The position numbers and the translations under genes are program-made. From positions 199,197 to 263,196 of the forward strand of contig VXAY01006178.1 in the NCBI GenBank assembly GCA_013399855.1: a stretch of DNA of 64,000 nt, given 5' to 3'. The number at the start of each line of letters is the position of its first letter. Position 1 is the first letter of the stretch. The notes under the pieces were generated by a model. That model ran no database searches, had not been told where the DNA came from, and was given only the letters and a program-made list of their open reading frames with translations. This document shows positions 38,431 to 51,700 of this stretch, in pieces. The stretch is from Oxyruncus cristatus (taxonomy: Eukaryota; Chordata; Aves; Passeriformes; Cotingidae).

Positions 38431-39990
38431 ACCCGGCTGGAAAAGCCACGTCCGTTTCAGATGCCGCCGATTTTTGTTCCCCAAACCATGCACGTGCACC
38501 CCCCCTACACACCGGAATCTCTGCACGACCTCCCCCCAGCCCATCCCCAGTCCCGCATTCCTCCCCCCAACCCTATTCCCAAGTTGTCCATCCTCTTCTG
38601 ACTCCTTCTCCTCGGTTTCTCACCCTCTCTTGCACAAGCACTTCTCTTTAGACCTTTCTACATTAAATTCCAGATATATTCGAGGTATTTGTAAATTAAA
38701 GCTGTGGAAGGCAGTCGTGAAAGGAAACACAGGGTTAAAGGAGCCTTTAAAAACAAAAAGGGACTAATGAGGCTATCTCTGTGCCACTTTGAAAGCTGGG
38801 CTTGGTCTGGGGCTAATACAGGAATTAACCTTGGCGAGAAAATCCCTAAGGGTGCTGAACAAACAAGTGTGGGGTTTCATCGGATTTGAAGATTGTGAGA
38901 GGTCACTTTAGGTTTGATTTTAGCATGCAGGTTCAGTGCACTGAGGTTGTTTCTAATGTCCAGCTCGGGATCTCTGAAGTGGTCTGAGCCGGCAGAAAGC
39001 AGTTCAAGAGAATCCAGAAGTGCTACTTAAACAGTGTGATAGGATTCCTGGATTCTGGTCATTGCTTCTTGAATTATTTTCATACTTTGCCCAGTGTACA
39101 GTTCCTGAAAGAGAAGGGATAGGTCTGGACTTGTCCCTCCGTGACTGATAAAATCCCCTCTTACTCAGGTAATCTGTGCACTTGCTATCTGAATAATTTA
39201 ATTAATCTGATATAAGCACCATTTGTATTGTGAAATGGTACACCTCGCTCAGTTAAGCATTTCAGTGCAGCGTCTGCACCTCCATAGGAACAGAGGGACT
39301 GTGATGATGGAATTCTGATTCCAATGCATAAGCATAACAGAGAGGCAGGTATCCATTAACACCATGCTTAGAGTGCTTAGCTCTAGACAGGACTTTAGGC
39401 TCCTAAATTGTTCTTTATCAGTGTGCAGCCTTCACTATTGCCTTCAAAGTTCAGTGCAGCATACCTACACCTGGAATACCTGCTGCTTTTTCTTTTCACT
39501 GTAAAACAAAGGAAAAATTTCTTTCCTGTTCCACGGGGCATTTGAGTAAACCTCTTAGTCTAAATATGTTAGAGTGAGATATACTAGGATATACAAGTAG
39601 GATCAGCATTTGTCTTACATAAATTAGAAAGGTGGAGTTTGAGAACATCATAAACAAAGATTAAAGAAACAAAGATCTGCAACTAGTAAAAAACATTTAA
39701 GGTTGTATTAGTTGAGGTGTGAATTTTAAGAAGTGATTTGAACTCTCCTGACAATGTGGAAATGCAAGTCTACCTGGTACACAGAAAGAGACCTATATAA
39801 AGAGCATGCCATGGTCTTTACTAGTTGTAAAGAGACTCATTGGTAATCAGTAACAGACACACCACTCGTGCTCCAGCTTGTTTCATATGCTAAAATGTTT
39901 GTGATTCCAGTGTTTGCTTCCAAGTTGCCATAAAGTCTGAAACAGGTAATGTCTTTTTTGACACAGAGTACTTTTTTCTTCCTCCTGCAC
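38431..39990. other. Upstream flank of HCRTR2, no gene recognised
   Basis: A C-rich pyrimidine stretch (38490-38600) gives way to AT-rich DNA. It forms part of the 5' flank and may hold the transcription start if the 5' UTR is spliced. No exon could be supported. Confidence 0.5.
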
Positions 39991-39996
39991 CAGTAG

Positions 39997-40525
39997 TAAC
40001 CTCACCTGGAGTGCTGCATCCAGCTCTGGGGTCCCCAGCACAGGAAGGACATTGACTTGCTGGACCAAGTCCAGAAGAAAGCCACCAAGATGATTAGAGG
40101 GATGGAGCACCTCTACTGTGAGGAAAGGCTGAGAGAATTGGAATTGCTCAGCCTGGAAAAGAGAAGGCTTAGGGGTGACTTAATTGTGGCCTTCCAGTAC
40201 CTACGGGAAGAGAGCCTACAGAAAGGATGGAGACAGACTTCTTACAGGAGTATGTAGTGATAAGATGGGGGGAGGGGAAGGATGGATTTAAACTGAAAGA
40301 GGGTAGGTTTAGATTAGATATTAGGAAGAAAGTCTTTACTGTCAGGGTGATGACACACTGGAACAGGTTGCCCAGAGAACTGTGGAAGCTCCATCCCTGG
40401 AAGTCTTCAAGGCCAGGCTGGATGGGCTTTGAGCAACCTGGTCTGATGGAAGGTTCCTTGCTTATAGCAGGGGCGTAGGAACTAGATGTTCTTTAAGGTC
40501 CCTTCCGACCATTCTATGATTCTAC
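39997..40525 (+). mobile_element. CR1 LINE 3' fragment
   Basis: About 530 bp, 5' truncated. It shows CACCTGGAGTGCTGCATCCA, CTGGGGTCCCCAGCACAGGA, AGGACATTGACTTGCTGGAC, TGGAACAGGTTGCCCAGAGA and the end GGTCCCTTCCGACCATTCTA followed by TGATTCTAC. The short open frames inside (for example [19 protein letters not shown]) are typical CR1-derived peptides and not a host gene. Confidence 0.95.
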
Positions 40526-43500
40526 AAATATTAGAGAATTGAATTAAAAGGGTATAAATGTTTGGAAACAACATGAATTTATGAAAATTATGTCTTAAGG
40601 CTCTTTTTTTACAGCAAGATTACAAATTTGATTGATAAAGAAATAAATAATTGATTATTCAGATTAATAAGATGCATAAATTTGGTATTCCTGGAGTCCT
40701 GTAAGGCATTCACTTTGATTCATACAGCTCATTCTGATTAGTGAGCAGGCTACTAAAAAAATCAATCTAGCACACATCATAGAGATTAAAAATGGGCTAA
40801 CTAATGAATCTCAGAATGAAATGGTAGATAAAGAATCATCCCTGAGCCTCTGCATTCCTGCTGTCAAGTTCTCGGTTCTGTTACACTCATCATTCAATGA
40901 CCTTGAAGAAGTTGGCAGGTGATCCAAAGATCAGATGTAATCAACTAAACACACATGCTCATCACGAATCTGTAGCCAGAAAGATTCATGTGATCTTTGA
41001 TTGTATAAATAAGTATATCTGTGAAAACAGATTAAGTTTTAAAGTATAAGTGAACCTTGACCTAGTGAAAATATTCACCATGTACAAAACTCTGCTACTG
41101 AGGAAATGCTTTTCAATTTGAGCCATTTTAGCTCTACCTTTTAAAATCAAGATCAAATGCCTGTCTAAAAGATGAGTGCTAGCTGAAATGACAATTAATT
41201 CAGAAAAGTCACATGACATGGTATGCAAGAGGTCAGTCTAGATGATTATAGTAGTCCCCTTTGGCTTTCTATTTTGTGGAATTATCTTAGGAGAATAGAT
41301 TCTCCTGATGAATTTTAGTCCTGATTTATCTTTTTTAAAATTATACTATTTGCATCAAGCCTAGTGCAACAGTTTAAATCTGTTCCTTTCATATGCAAGT
41401 ATACAGCAAATGTTTCAAAGTATGTAATTCTTATTTTGTTAACAGGTTTTTTTCTAGTTCAAGGCCTGATTAATGTGGTTTTACAAACTTTATACTAGTA
41501 CTTTATTTAGCTAAAATGTGCACATACATTGATATCTCTTCTAATCCATAACTTTCCATCACTAATCCAAAAATACTGAAATTAAATTACTAGGCCTAGA
41601 AGATATGTCTTATGGCTTTCAGTGCCACTTGTTATATGATATTAGACTGTGTGAATAGAAATTGAACAGAATTTTATGCCTTATTCCATCTGATAGCTCA
41701 CAGGAACTGTCATTCATAGAGGACATACCAACCTTACTTCAGCATCCAAGTTTATTGCTTTGTCAAACATATTTCTCCCTCCATAACAATAATTCTATTG
41801 CAGACTTATATTTTTATTAATTACACAAATAGGTGGATTTTTTTTCTTCTCTTAGAGACTAGCCCTTTAATTTTAAAATCTATGTGATTCCGAGAACTAG
41901 TTCCATACTAGTCAAATAGCATATTAAATTAGGAGCCTTTTATCAAAGTAGACTTAATTTTAAAATTTTTGCAAACTTGGGTTAAGAGTCAGCAGAGCTG
42001 AGGAGGTTTTTTTCTGTCTTTGCTGAACATTTTAGCAGGTGATTTTGTTTTTGGGAAACAAAACACACAAGCACAGCCACTGAAGAGAAACCGATTGCTG
42101 TGCTGGCAGAAGAAATGGACTACGTGAACACATCCTTCCTCCTGTCTTCCTTTCACTGTTCTCACTGAACAGCTTGTCTCTGTCCCTTTGTCTCTCCTAT
42201 GGAATATGCCACATGACAGTTCAATAGAAACCCCCCAGGCTTACTGTTTATTTACTTGAGTCATCCTGGTCGGTCAAGTTCCAGATTCTGCCTGTGAAGC
42301 CCCTCTGGTATCTTTCCTCCTGTTATGGTACTTCAAGGTGGAAGTGCTGCTCCCTGGTAGCAGCACTAAGTAGTTCCTGAGAAGCAGATGGGTTGTTATC
42401 TACTAGTGAAGCTGATAGATGAGCAAGTAGAGACAAGTTAAGAAAAAGAGAGGAAGACTGAAAGAAAAGGCCAGCTTTGGGAATCTATACAGCCATAAAT
42501 TTCATTGCGGTGATAAGGATAATACCTACCAGGCAGTAATGTGCAAAGGGCCACAAAAGAAAAATTAATACTTTATTCTTTTGTGAAAAGAATGAATTCA
42601 TCAGCAAACCTTATGAAGGTTAATGGATCTGGAAGTAGGAAACTTGTTTCTATGCATTTGCAGATGGGCCATCACACAATACATTTCCTTTAGGTCTGTT
42701 CTGGTCTTAGCATCAATTCAGTAATGAATAGTAGGTTAAATATTCAAAACTAGTTTTAACATGAGATATTATTCAAACCTGCTGCTGATTTTTTTTTAAC
42801 TGCTGGTGATATGAGAAGCATACAGCAATTACCCTTGTTTAGGCAATCTCAGGCATTTTTCTCTTTGCATGTAGAAAGCAGGATCCTGTTAAGCAGGATC
42901 CTGTCTTAAACAATGCAAAATCCTGCTGAGGTACCATTATCCAAATATAGCAAGAGTATCAGCAACACTCTACTGATTTATTAGCTCACCAGCACCATTA
43001 AAATGAGACCAAGCTAAGATAACTTGCTTCGTTTCTAGCAGTGATCAAATAAGAAAGATTAGCTGTTGGTTAGTTCCCATGCCATCTTCATTACTAATAA
43101 CCACCAATACAGAACATATTTGAAGTGAAAAATTCTGATTCTAGTCTCATCTACTCTACTGTAATTAGAAGTAACTTCATTCATGTAAGTAGAGTTATGC
43201 TGTTGTAATACAAATTAAAATAATAGACTAAATAATTGTGCAAATTCAGATGAACTGAAAGCAATATGAGAATCTGACTCTCAGTGAAAACTGTTGCGCA
43301 GCTGGAAACAGAATTACCCACCATCACTCCTGTATAGTACAGATATAATTTCCAAGGTGGTACAAAACATATATATGTAAAAGGATACTGCTCCACCACA
43401 CTTTTCTTGGGCCATTTGCTTACTAACAGCTAATAACTAAAAGGAGTTTTAAAACACCTTCTAATTTTTTTAGAAAAAAAAAAGTTTTTGATATATGAAA

Positions 43501-45377
43501 ATGAATGTGTTCCATCTGCAGCAATCTCTCCTCCACCAACTCTACAAATATTTAAAAGCAAACACATTTAATGATCAGGGCACAAATCCAACATGGATAG
43601 AACAAATTATAAGACACCTTTCATGAAAAGGTCTCTGAACTGTATACAGAAGCTGAGAGAGGGATATCTGTTTACTCTTTTTTTTATAAGACAAGGCATG
43701 CCCAATGATAATTTCAGTCAGCAGGCTTCAATTAGTAAAAAAGAAAAACCAAGCTCTTCTAAACTTCATGTTTATGTGAGAACTGGAACTCGTTTCAGAA
43801 GCCAAGGCAAATTTATTACAAGTCCATCAAAGCTGTTAAATGAGGCAGTTTGAATGCAACGTTGCACTCAAGACAAGAGCTCTGAAGCCAGAGAAAATAT
43901 AACTCCAAACAGAAAACCAGAATAAAAGTACTGTATTGTGCTGTTGCTTTCATCAAACTGGTTCTTACATTCTTCTCTAACCCTTCATATGGCATAAGGT
44001 CAACGATCCCTCTAATGATCTCTCACAGTGTCCAGGAATAGACGAGTAGAGGAGAACATAAAGGTAAGGCAAGTTTGCAGTGATACTTTCCATCATTATA
44101 ACTTCTCATCTTTGAGCAAGCTGCAAGTTAGAAGCTTCCAGAGGCAAGTTATTATGTCTGGCTAATGAATAAGTGCTTTCCCCGACAATTTTGCATAATT
44201 GTTTGGCTTCCACTGTAACTGGAAGCAGTGTTTTCCACAGTTTGTTACAGTTCCTCCTTGGCTACCTTAAAAGTGTTCCTGGATAATTTTCTTTGGTTTG
44301 TTGCTCGTAATTGTAAAAATTAGAGTATTTCCCTTTCCACTTTTGTGATGCTCTTTTCTTCATCAAGTCCTTCTTGAAACTATCTCCATTTCAGCAACCA
44401 TTTTGTTTTCGTTACTCACCTTAGCTTCAACAGAAAACTTTGTTACATTTTATATGCATGCCCTAAATCATCTGTGATCTTTTTAAATGAGGCCCTATTA
44501 ATTAAGTCTTTTGTTTTCTGTCGCTTGTATGAATTTTGTTTGGTTTGCCCTATATTCTATACTTTTTTTTGAGTACAACATTCTGTAACTTCACTACCAG
44601 ATGAATCATTTCAAATGGGGCACTTTTCAGCACATTGGCTTTCAGATCACTAGTTTAAAAACATACCCATTTTATTTTAAGTCTCCACAATAGATTTCTT
44701 TTTCCTTGGAGAGACTATGTCCCTCATGACAGTTTGATTTTTTCTTAAAGTTTCCCCTGTTCCTAATTTACTGATTCTGCTCTTTATGCCGTTTCTCAGA
44801 CACAAACTGACACACTGCAGTCTCTCTAGGCCTGTGTATGGTATTGGGAACATCTCAAAGATTTTTTATAATATTGTTGATACTATTCTATTTTATGACA
44901 CCTTGAGATTTCCATTTTAATGTTAAGTTTTCAGAGAACAAAAGAGAAGTATTTAGTCATTAGGATAGTTCACCATCAAAATAATTTGTTTCCATGCCAT
45001 TGTCCACACTTTCTTTGCTCTTTTGTTTCTTAAGGTGTGATTTCATATTCTGTTTAGGTATGCATAATTTCATGTGGCTTTTTCTTTTCTTAATAAAATG
45101 TTTCATTTAGGTAATGGGGAAGAGCTTCATTTCCTTCATTTTTTGATGAAATGCTGCATGAATATTTTTCTCACTCATTCAATGAAATGCTATCAAGAGC
45201 TTTTAAGTGGCTATACACTACTTTGCACTGTAACACGCAGAACTTTGCAGTAATTTTCCTGATATAAGGCTTATATAAGGCTTCTTGTGATAGAAAAACA
45301 TGTTTTCTGCATCAGAAATTGAAGATATAATGGCATTCAATTTCTGAAGAAAACAGAGAATTTCTTGCACATTTTGT
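40526..45377. other. Intergenic, no gene recognised
   Basis: AT-rich sequence. A perfect 15-bp tandem pair occurs at 42876-42905 (AAGCAGGATCCTGTT, then AAGCAGGATCCTGTC). No coding signal was seen. Confidence 0.55.
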
Positions 45378-45786
45378 CATAGAATTGTTAAGGTTGGAAA
45401 AGACCTCCAAAATCTTCAAGTCCAACCATTAACCCAGTATTGTCAAGCTCACCAGTTAAACCATGTCCTTAAGCATCACATCTACACATTGTTTTTAACA
45501 CTTCCAGAGATGGTGATTCTACCACTTCCCTAAGCAGCTTGTTCCAATGCTTTCTCACCCTTTCAGTAAAGAAAATTTTCCTAATATCCAATCTAAACCT
45601 CCCTTGGTGCAACTTGATACCACTTCCTGTTGTCCTGTTGCTTGTTACCTGGAAGAAGAGACTGATTCCTACCTGTCTACAACATCTTTTCAGGTAGTTG
45701 TAGAGAGTAGTAGCATCCACCCTGAACCTCCTTTTCTCCAGATTGAACAACCCCAGTTCCCTCAGCTGCTCCTCATTAGACTTGCG
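45378..45786 (-). mobile_element. CR1 LINE 3' fragment
   Basis: Read on the plus strand it begins CATAGAATTGTTAAGGTTGG and AAAAGACCTCCAAAATCTTC, then runs through GCAGCTTGTTCCAATGCTTT and CCTAATATCCAATCTAAACC to CTCAGCTGCTCCTCATTAGA. This is the reverse complement of a CR1 3' end of about 410 bp. The 93- and 112-codon frames here are repeat-derived. Confidence 0.95.
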
Positions 45787-48700
45787 GTCCGAAGTCTTTC
45801 AGTCTGTGGGGTGAAAGTGCACTGTTTCACCAGCATAGACTGCACTGATTTGTTTTTATTCTGCAGTTTGCTACTGCATCTATAAAATGTGCATTTACTA
45901 GGGATATTGTCAGAGAGAAGTGTGAAACTGAACACCAAATCAGAGTGAAGAACTTGATTGTTCAGGCTAAGGTGATGCTGGGCCAAAAATAAATAACAGA
46001 AGTTGTCTCTGCTGCAGAATTACTAAAACTAGAATCCTACAGCTCCTTAAATATTGGATATTGCTTTCTGTGTTCACCTCTTAATTGTCAGTTGCCTATT
46101 TCAGTAAGTCTTACCTTGACTGGCTGTGCATTAAAGGCTATTATCAATATACTATTCATTATTCATTATTCGTTATTCATTTCCTATTAGACAGTGACTG
46201 GCTCAAATATTTACTCTGTTAAACCCTGTAAACCAATAATTCAGCTTGCAAAAAGAAGAAAATTTAATAAAATAAAATGTCCAAAGGAAAAGGGAAATGT
46301 TAAAAAGTCTATACACAGATCAACATTATACGGCAGAAATTAACCTAGCCTGAACATAAAATGAGCCTTTTAGTGAATTAAACCCATATTTTTTCATCTC
46401 AGTCAAGTCACCTTACATTTAGGAGTCACACCTATCTTCAGTTCTCACGTCTGGGAATACCAGTCCTTATTTTTATGGGCAGATTTTTCTCTTCCTTTTG
46501 CCACTTGGCAACTTAAGAGCCTCAGATAATTATATTTCAGTCAACTATTAAAATCTTTTCGTGCCTATTACTTAAAGTAAAGATGTATGTGCACTTTGCA
46601 GGATGAGTCTATTATCTATGGGATGGTAAAGGAAGAAGTCATTTAAGGATCATCTTTGCTAATGGTAAAGGCTATCGTGGAAGGATCAGACCTGTGACCA
46701 AGCACATATAGACTTACCCATCTGCTGTGCAGCACCTCATTGGGTTTGGCAGGGGCCTGAATGGGCTCAGATGTATGACACTGCAGACATCACTGCTGAT
46801 TTGGACCATCAGACTAGAAACCCAGCAGCACAGGAACTTCTATTGCTTTTCCTCGTGCTTATAAGCAATGCACAAGCTCTCAGAGTTGTATGTGTAAACA
46901 AATTATTATAATCTCTCACACTATAGTTCCATTTTGGGGGCCAGCACGGAAAGGGACACTTATTTTTCTGTGAGGTTAAAAGTGTGAGGTGGTGCTTAAA
47001 TATGCATTGAGTGATGAGTACGAACCTGGAGACTGCAGCAGACCTGCAACCTTAGGATTTTTTCAGTAAGGCTTAGGTGGGGATATCCCAGTCTGTGCAA
47101 TTCTTCCAGTGATTGTGAAAGACAAATAATCCACTTTTGCAGGAATTCAAGCTATAAAAAAGACTTTCGGCCTGTGATACAGTTAATTATTTCCTCTTCT
47201 AAAATGTAATTATATTGGCTGCACATTTTTCATTTGATGTTATAGAACAGCTTGCAAACAGCGCAGCTTTGTCTCGATTTAGGTTCAGCTGGATCATGAT
47301 TAACCAAGATCTTCAACTAAAGATCTAAATATGTCATGGCAAAGCATGAACAGAGCTTGTGAAAGTATTATTTGAAAAAAGCATAGTTCACTTTTTTCCT
47401 TCCAAGTTTCCTGCCCCTTTAAATGCTTCAACTTCCTTGGATGTTCTTCATTGTTTCTTTAGTGACTTTTTCTTCTGGATTTCAAAACTTTAGGTCTAAA
47501 GGCCACTTCTGTGAAGCACAGCTGATCTCTTAGCATTCTCACTACAAACAGGATTATATTTAATAAACTTTATGAGGATTCCATATGTTTATACATTTCA
47601 TAGTCAGTTGGTTGCAACCACTTATAGAAAATTCAGTCATCACTTAACCCCAGCTTCTAGTTACTCATCTGCAAATTAAGTTCACAGAACTTCCTTACTA
47701 TGAATGTCTGTAACAACATAAATTTAAGGTGCTATAAGTGAAGGACGTGAAAGATCGTGAGCACCTAAATTTATATGAGTTACATAAATCCTGGCACTGG
47801 TGCACTGACTGAAGTCCAGACTATGTCCACTAAGTCCAAACTGAATGTCAGAACTTACAAAATCTGTCCCTTCCTTTTTTTGCCTTCTTTCTCTAAAATT
47901 GCTTATTCATTTGTGTAAAAATAGCACATTTTTTGTAAAAATAACCACAAATTATTCTGGCTTCAGTATATCTACTCACATCTACAATACCTAAACAGAG
48001 TTGGTCTACCACCTATGTAATGATATATGCATTTTGCTACAGGACTTATAAACTGTTCCTTCATTTTCCATTGTTCTTGACAGGGAAAAAGAGTGAGCTG
48101 GACCATGAGATGGAGAATCGACACTGAAAAACAAGCTGTTATAAGTGTTCCCCAAATTATTAGTTACTTTGTTGTTAAAGTCTCAAATTAATATGTATGT
48201 ACAAGGAGAAAGGATAGTTTGGAGAATAATGCAGGAATACAGTAACTTTAAAAAGATCAGTGGTGGTTTTTCATCAGTAATCCTGTCGGAAGTGCTAGCG
48301 AATTTTCACTCAAAGATCACAGAATCATAAACACAATGAGAATTTGTTTATCTGAATACTGAATACTTGAAAAATTAGAATATTTTAACACAGGAAACAA
48401 ATCGGAAAGAGCACCAGTAAAAATGTGTCAAAAATGAACAGCAAGAGGAAGGCAAACTACATGTTTCAGCTCTAACTTATGACACAAGAGGGAATCACAA
48501 AATTAAACTAATAGTGGGAAATTAAAAATAGATCCAACAGCTTTTCTTCCAACAAGGTAAAAATAGACTGTGGAGCTAATTAAGGCAAAAAAAACCAGTT
48601 AGCTTTTAGAAGGTCTGATAATCAATAAAGTCTACAAGAATATCCAGGCTTGTGACAGCTAATTACAACTAAAGGTTTGACTTAGCTTTCTTGTGTTCGA

Positions 48701-51700
48701 AATTAGGTGACATTTATGAAGTTTCCCATGACAATCCTATTGCCCATAAGTTAACACACTACGAAATCCATTAATAATGTAATAAGACGCACCTTAAAAT
48801 GAGATAAATTTCTTTTCTCCACAAATCCAGCTTACTGTAAGTAAACAATTGTCCCCAGATAAACTCTACATCTCATTTTGTCACAAAATAACAGCAAAGA
48901 TGGATGATTACAGTTGAACTGTGTGTTTTGCAAGTTACATTATCGTCTTCAAAACAATTTAAGTAAAGTATATTCCTCCTTGAATATAACATTGTAACCT
49001 CTGGGATAATTAGGAGAACAGTTTTCACCTTCTGCTGAAACATCAGTGCAAAAGCTGAATAAATGTACACCTCAGAACATAAAAATTCCAACTAAAATAT
49101 GCAGATTGACCTCCCCCAAAAATGTGCCTGTGTGGTGTATTGCAGGCAAGATAACCTCACAGACTTCCAGTAATACACACATTCCTAAAGTCTGTACTTG
49201 GGGCTCACTCAGCTCTCCTTTTACAGAGAATATGAGAGGCTAGCAAAGTAAACTGGAAACTGTCCTAAATTGCTTTTCAGTAATTCAAGACATTTGCATA
49301 GAAACAGGTTTCCTACTTCCAGATCCATTAACTGAGCAAATTGTGGGTTGAGAGCACGCTGGATAGCAAGAAATGCTTAGAGAAGAGGGCTCACACTGCC
49401 TCCTGTACACCATTCCATGTCCTAGAAAACTAGTATTTCATTCATTGTCCAGAAACTTTTCCCTCACTTTACTAGAGACAGGTTGGTCAGATTATTTTTC
49501 AACTCTGTGAGAAGGAATACAGTTAAGAGGGAATATGCTTTACCTGGCAGTAAAATTAGTGCTACTGCAAGCAGCATTACAGGGTTGGGTTGCACTGTAT
49601 TATTTTGTGACTTTCAATACCTTTTCTTTCAGCCTACAGTTGAAGATGTGCATTTCCTACATAAATGGTATGTTGATTATTTGCTTTCTTCAAATATTGC
49701 CATTCCCCATGCCCTAAGAAAGACAGCTTTGCTGGTGTACAAGCTGCAGCGTATTCTGTTATACATTAAATGAATATTCTACAACTCTCCTAGTGATCAG
49801 TTTTTGCACCTAAATTTCAGATTTGCTCTGCAAATGATGTTTTGCTGGACAGTCATTCATAGCCAGTTAAAAATAAAATTAAAAAAAAATATATTTGCTT
49901 TTAAACAGCAATACCAAACTTGAATGCTGAGGAAGTTTCATTTTGTATCAGAATTTATATAAATTTTGAAAAACATAGGATTATCTCTATTGTCTTCTCT
50001 TTTTATTTTTATCATAAGACAAACATTTATTAAGCAGTAATAAATAAATCAAACCTGAGTTACTAAAGAATAACAAAGTACTCAAAATTGCAGTATTCAA
50101 ATAATATAATTTTCATTTTAGGATGAATTGCTGTCTGAACAGGCTTCTGGAAAATACATACACACATACCACAAAGCAACAGTAGCACGTTTCAGTTGTT
50201 TACCTCTGCTCCATCTGTTCTGCTAAATAGTTGTTGACCAGCTTCATAAAAGTTCTGCTGCTTAGAGTAGAAGTTGACTTCAGATGAGCAAAGCATTTAC
50301 AACCTTTTTGTCTATGTGCTTGCCCCCGTAGTGCTTATGCATGTGTTTAACTAATGAGTGAAGTAACAAATACATCTGTAGTTTTACGTAAACAGGGGCG
50401 GGGTCCATTCACTGCTCCTGAGTTAGTGGGTCACAGGCTAGCTACATCAACACTACTTTGATCTCAGCTTTGAGTCTCCTTGACTACATCTCTGCTGGTC
50501 CTGGTTATATCTATACAGTAAACTAAGCAAAACCTACACTAGGGCAGAAACCATTTCCAAGATACATTTTTCAAGACATGACTCATTTTCCAAGAAAAGA
50601 GTTTGTCTCTGCTGCCATGAGCCATGCCATGTCAACTGGTGTCATCAGAGGAAGGTTCCTTGGCTTGTGCATTTGTCCCTGGATCCTCCTTGTTGCACTT
50701 CCTGAAGATGGATGTGACATTTTTCATTTTTGCTGTTGGCAGAAATCTTCCCTGATCGTCGTGACTTTTTAAAGATGACAGAGAAATTAAATTAGTCAGT
50801 CAATGTCAATGAAATTAGCTGGTTCCTTTTACATCATTGGATTCATCCCATCCCAAATAAGTGAATTTGTTTAAGAATTCCTTAGCTGTATCTTCCTCTG
50901 CTGTAAGTACTCTCATTCTCACAGGCTCTGCTACTAGATGCAAGAGATCTTAGAGCAGACCTTGCCAGAAAAGCCTAAGAAAAAAATGTCATTGAATACT
51001 TTTGCCTTTTCTGTATTCTTTGCCATTAGAGGAGCACACTGAGCAGCAAAACCATGTTTTCCTAAGTTTTTCTTCTTTTACTGCTGTACATTAAGGAACA
51101 GTTATTATCATTAATGGACCTCACCAGTTTCAGCTCCAACTAATCTTTGCCTTTGCTAACTCCACCCCTACATGCTTAGGCAATATCTCTGTAGTTCCCC
51201 AGGTAGCCCATCCTTCTGTGTATTTCCTTTTTCCTTGGCTCACATGATGACAAATCTGCTTTCAGAACTGGACAAGACAAAAATGGTCATAGTCACCTGA
51301 TGTGAAAGGCTCAACCCATACAAACACTGCTAGTTCAAATGTGCTCATAATTGTTTGAAGAGTTTTTAAACTAGGTCAGTTTTTCAGAGCTAGCATAAAA
51401 CCTTAATAAATAACCCACTACGTAGAATCACAGAATCATCAGAACTACATTCATATATTCATATCCTTACTTTTCATCTGGGTGTAGGTAGTACTGCCAG
51501 GGGACCCAGCAGCACTAAGATCTTGTGTTGATGATCATTAAGCCATTGCCTACAAGGAGCTGAGAAGTCAGCAGGGAGCTGTTGGTTACCTCTCCTATGG
51601 ATTCCATCTGCAGGTCCCATCATCCATATCACAGATCGCTGTGTCAATATTTATTTCCTGCTGGAACATATACAGTTTACTTACTTAGGATGGATTTCAC

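Noticed and set aside
40057..40478. Plus-strand frames of 66-83 codons in the CR1 copy
   Set aside because: They lie entirely within a truncated CR1 3' region and match its usual by-product peptides.
45469..45885. Frames of 93 and 112 codons on opposite strands
   Set aside because: Both come mostly from a CR1 3' fragment, so they are not host genes.
51424..51443. AGAATCACAGAATCATCAGA, resembling the terminal bases of CR1
   Set aside because: Only about 20 bp match and the adjoining GGTTGGAAAAGACC block is missing, so chance cannot be excluded. The same holds for 48318-48333.
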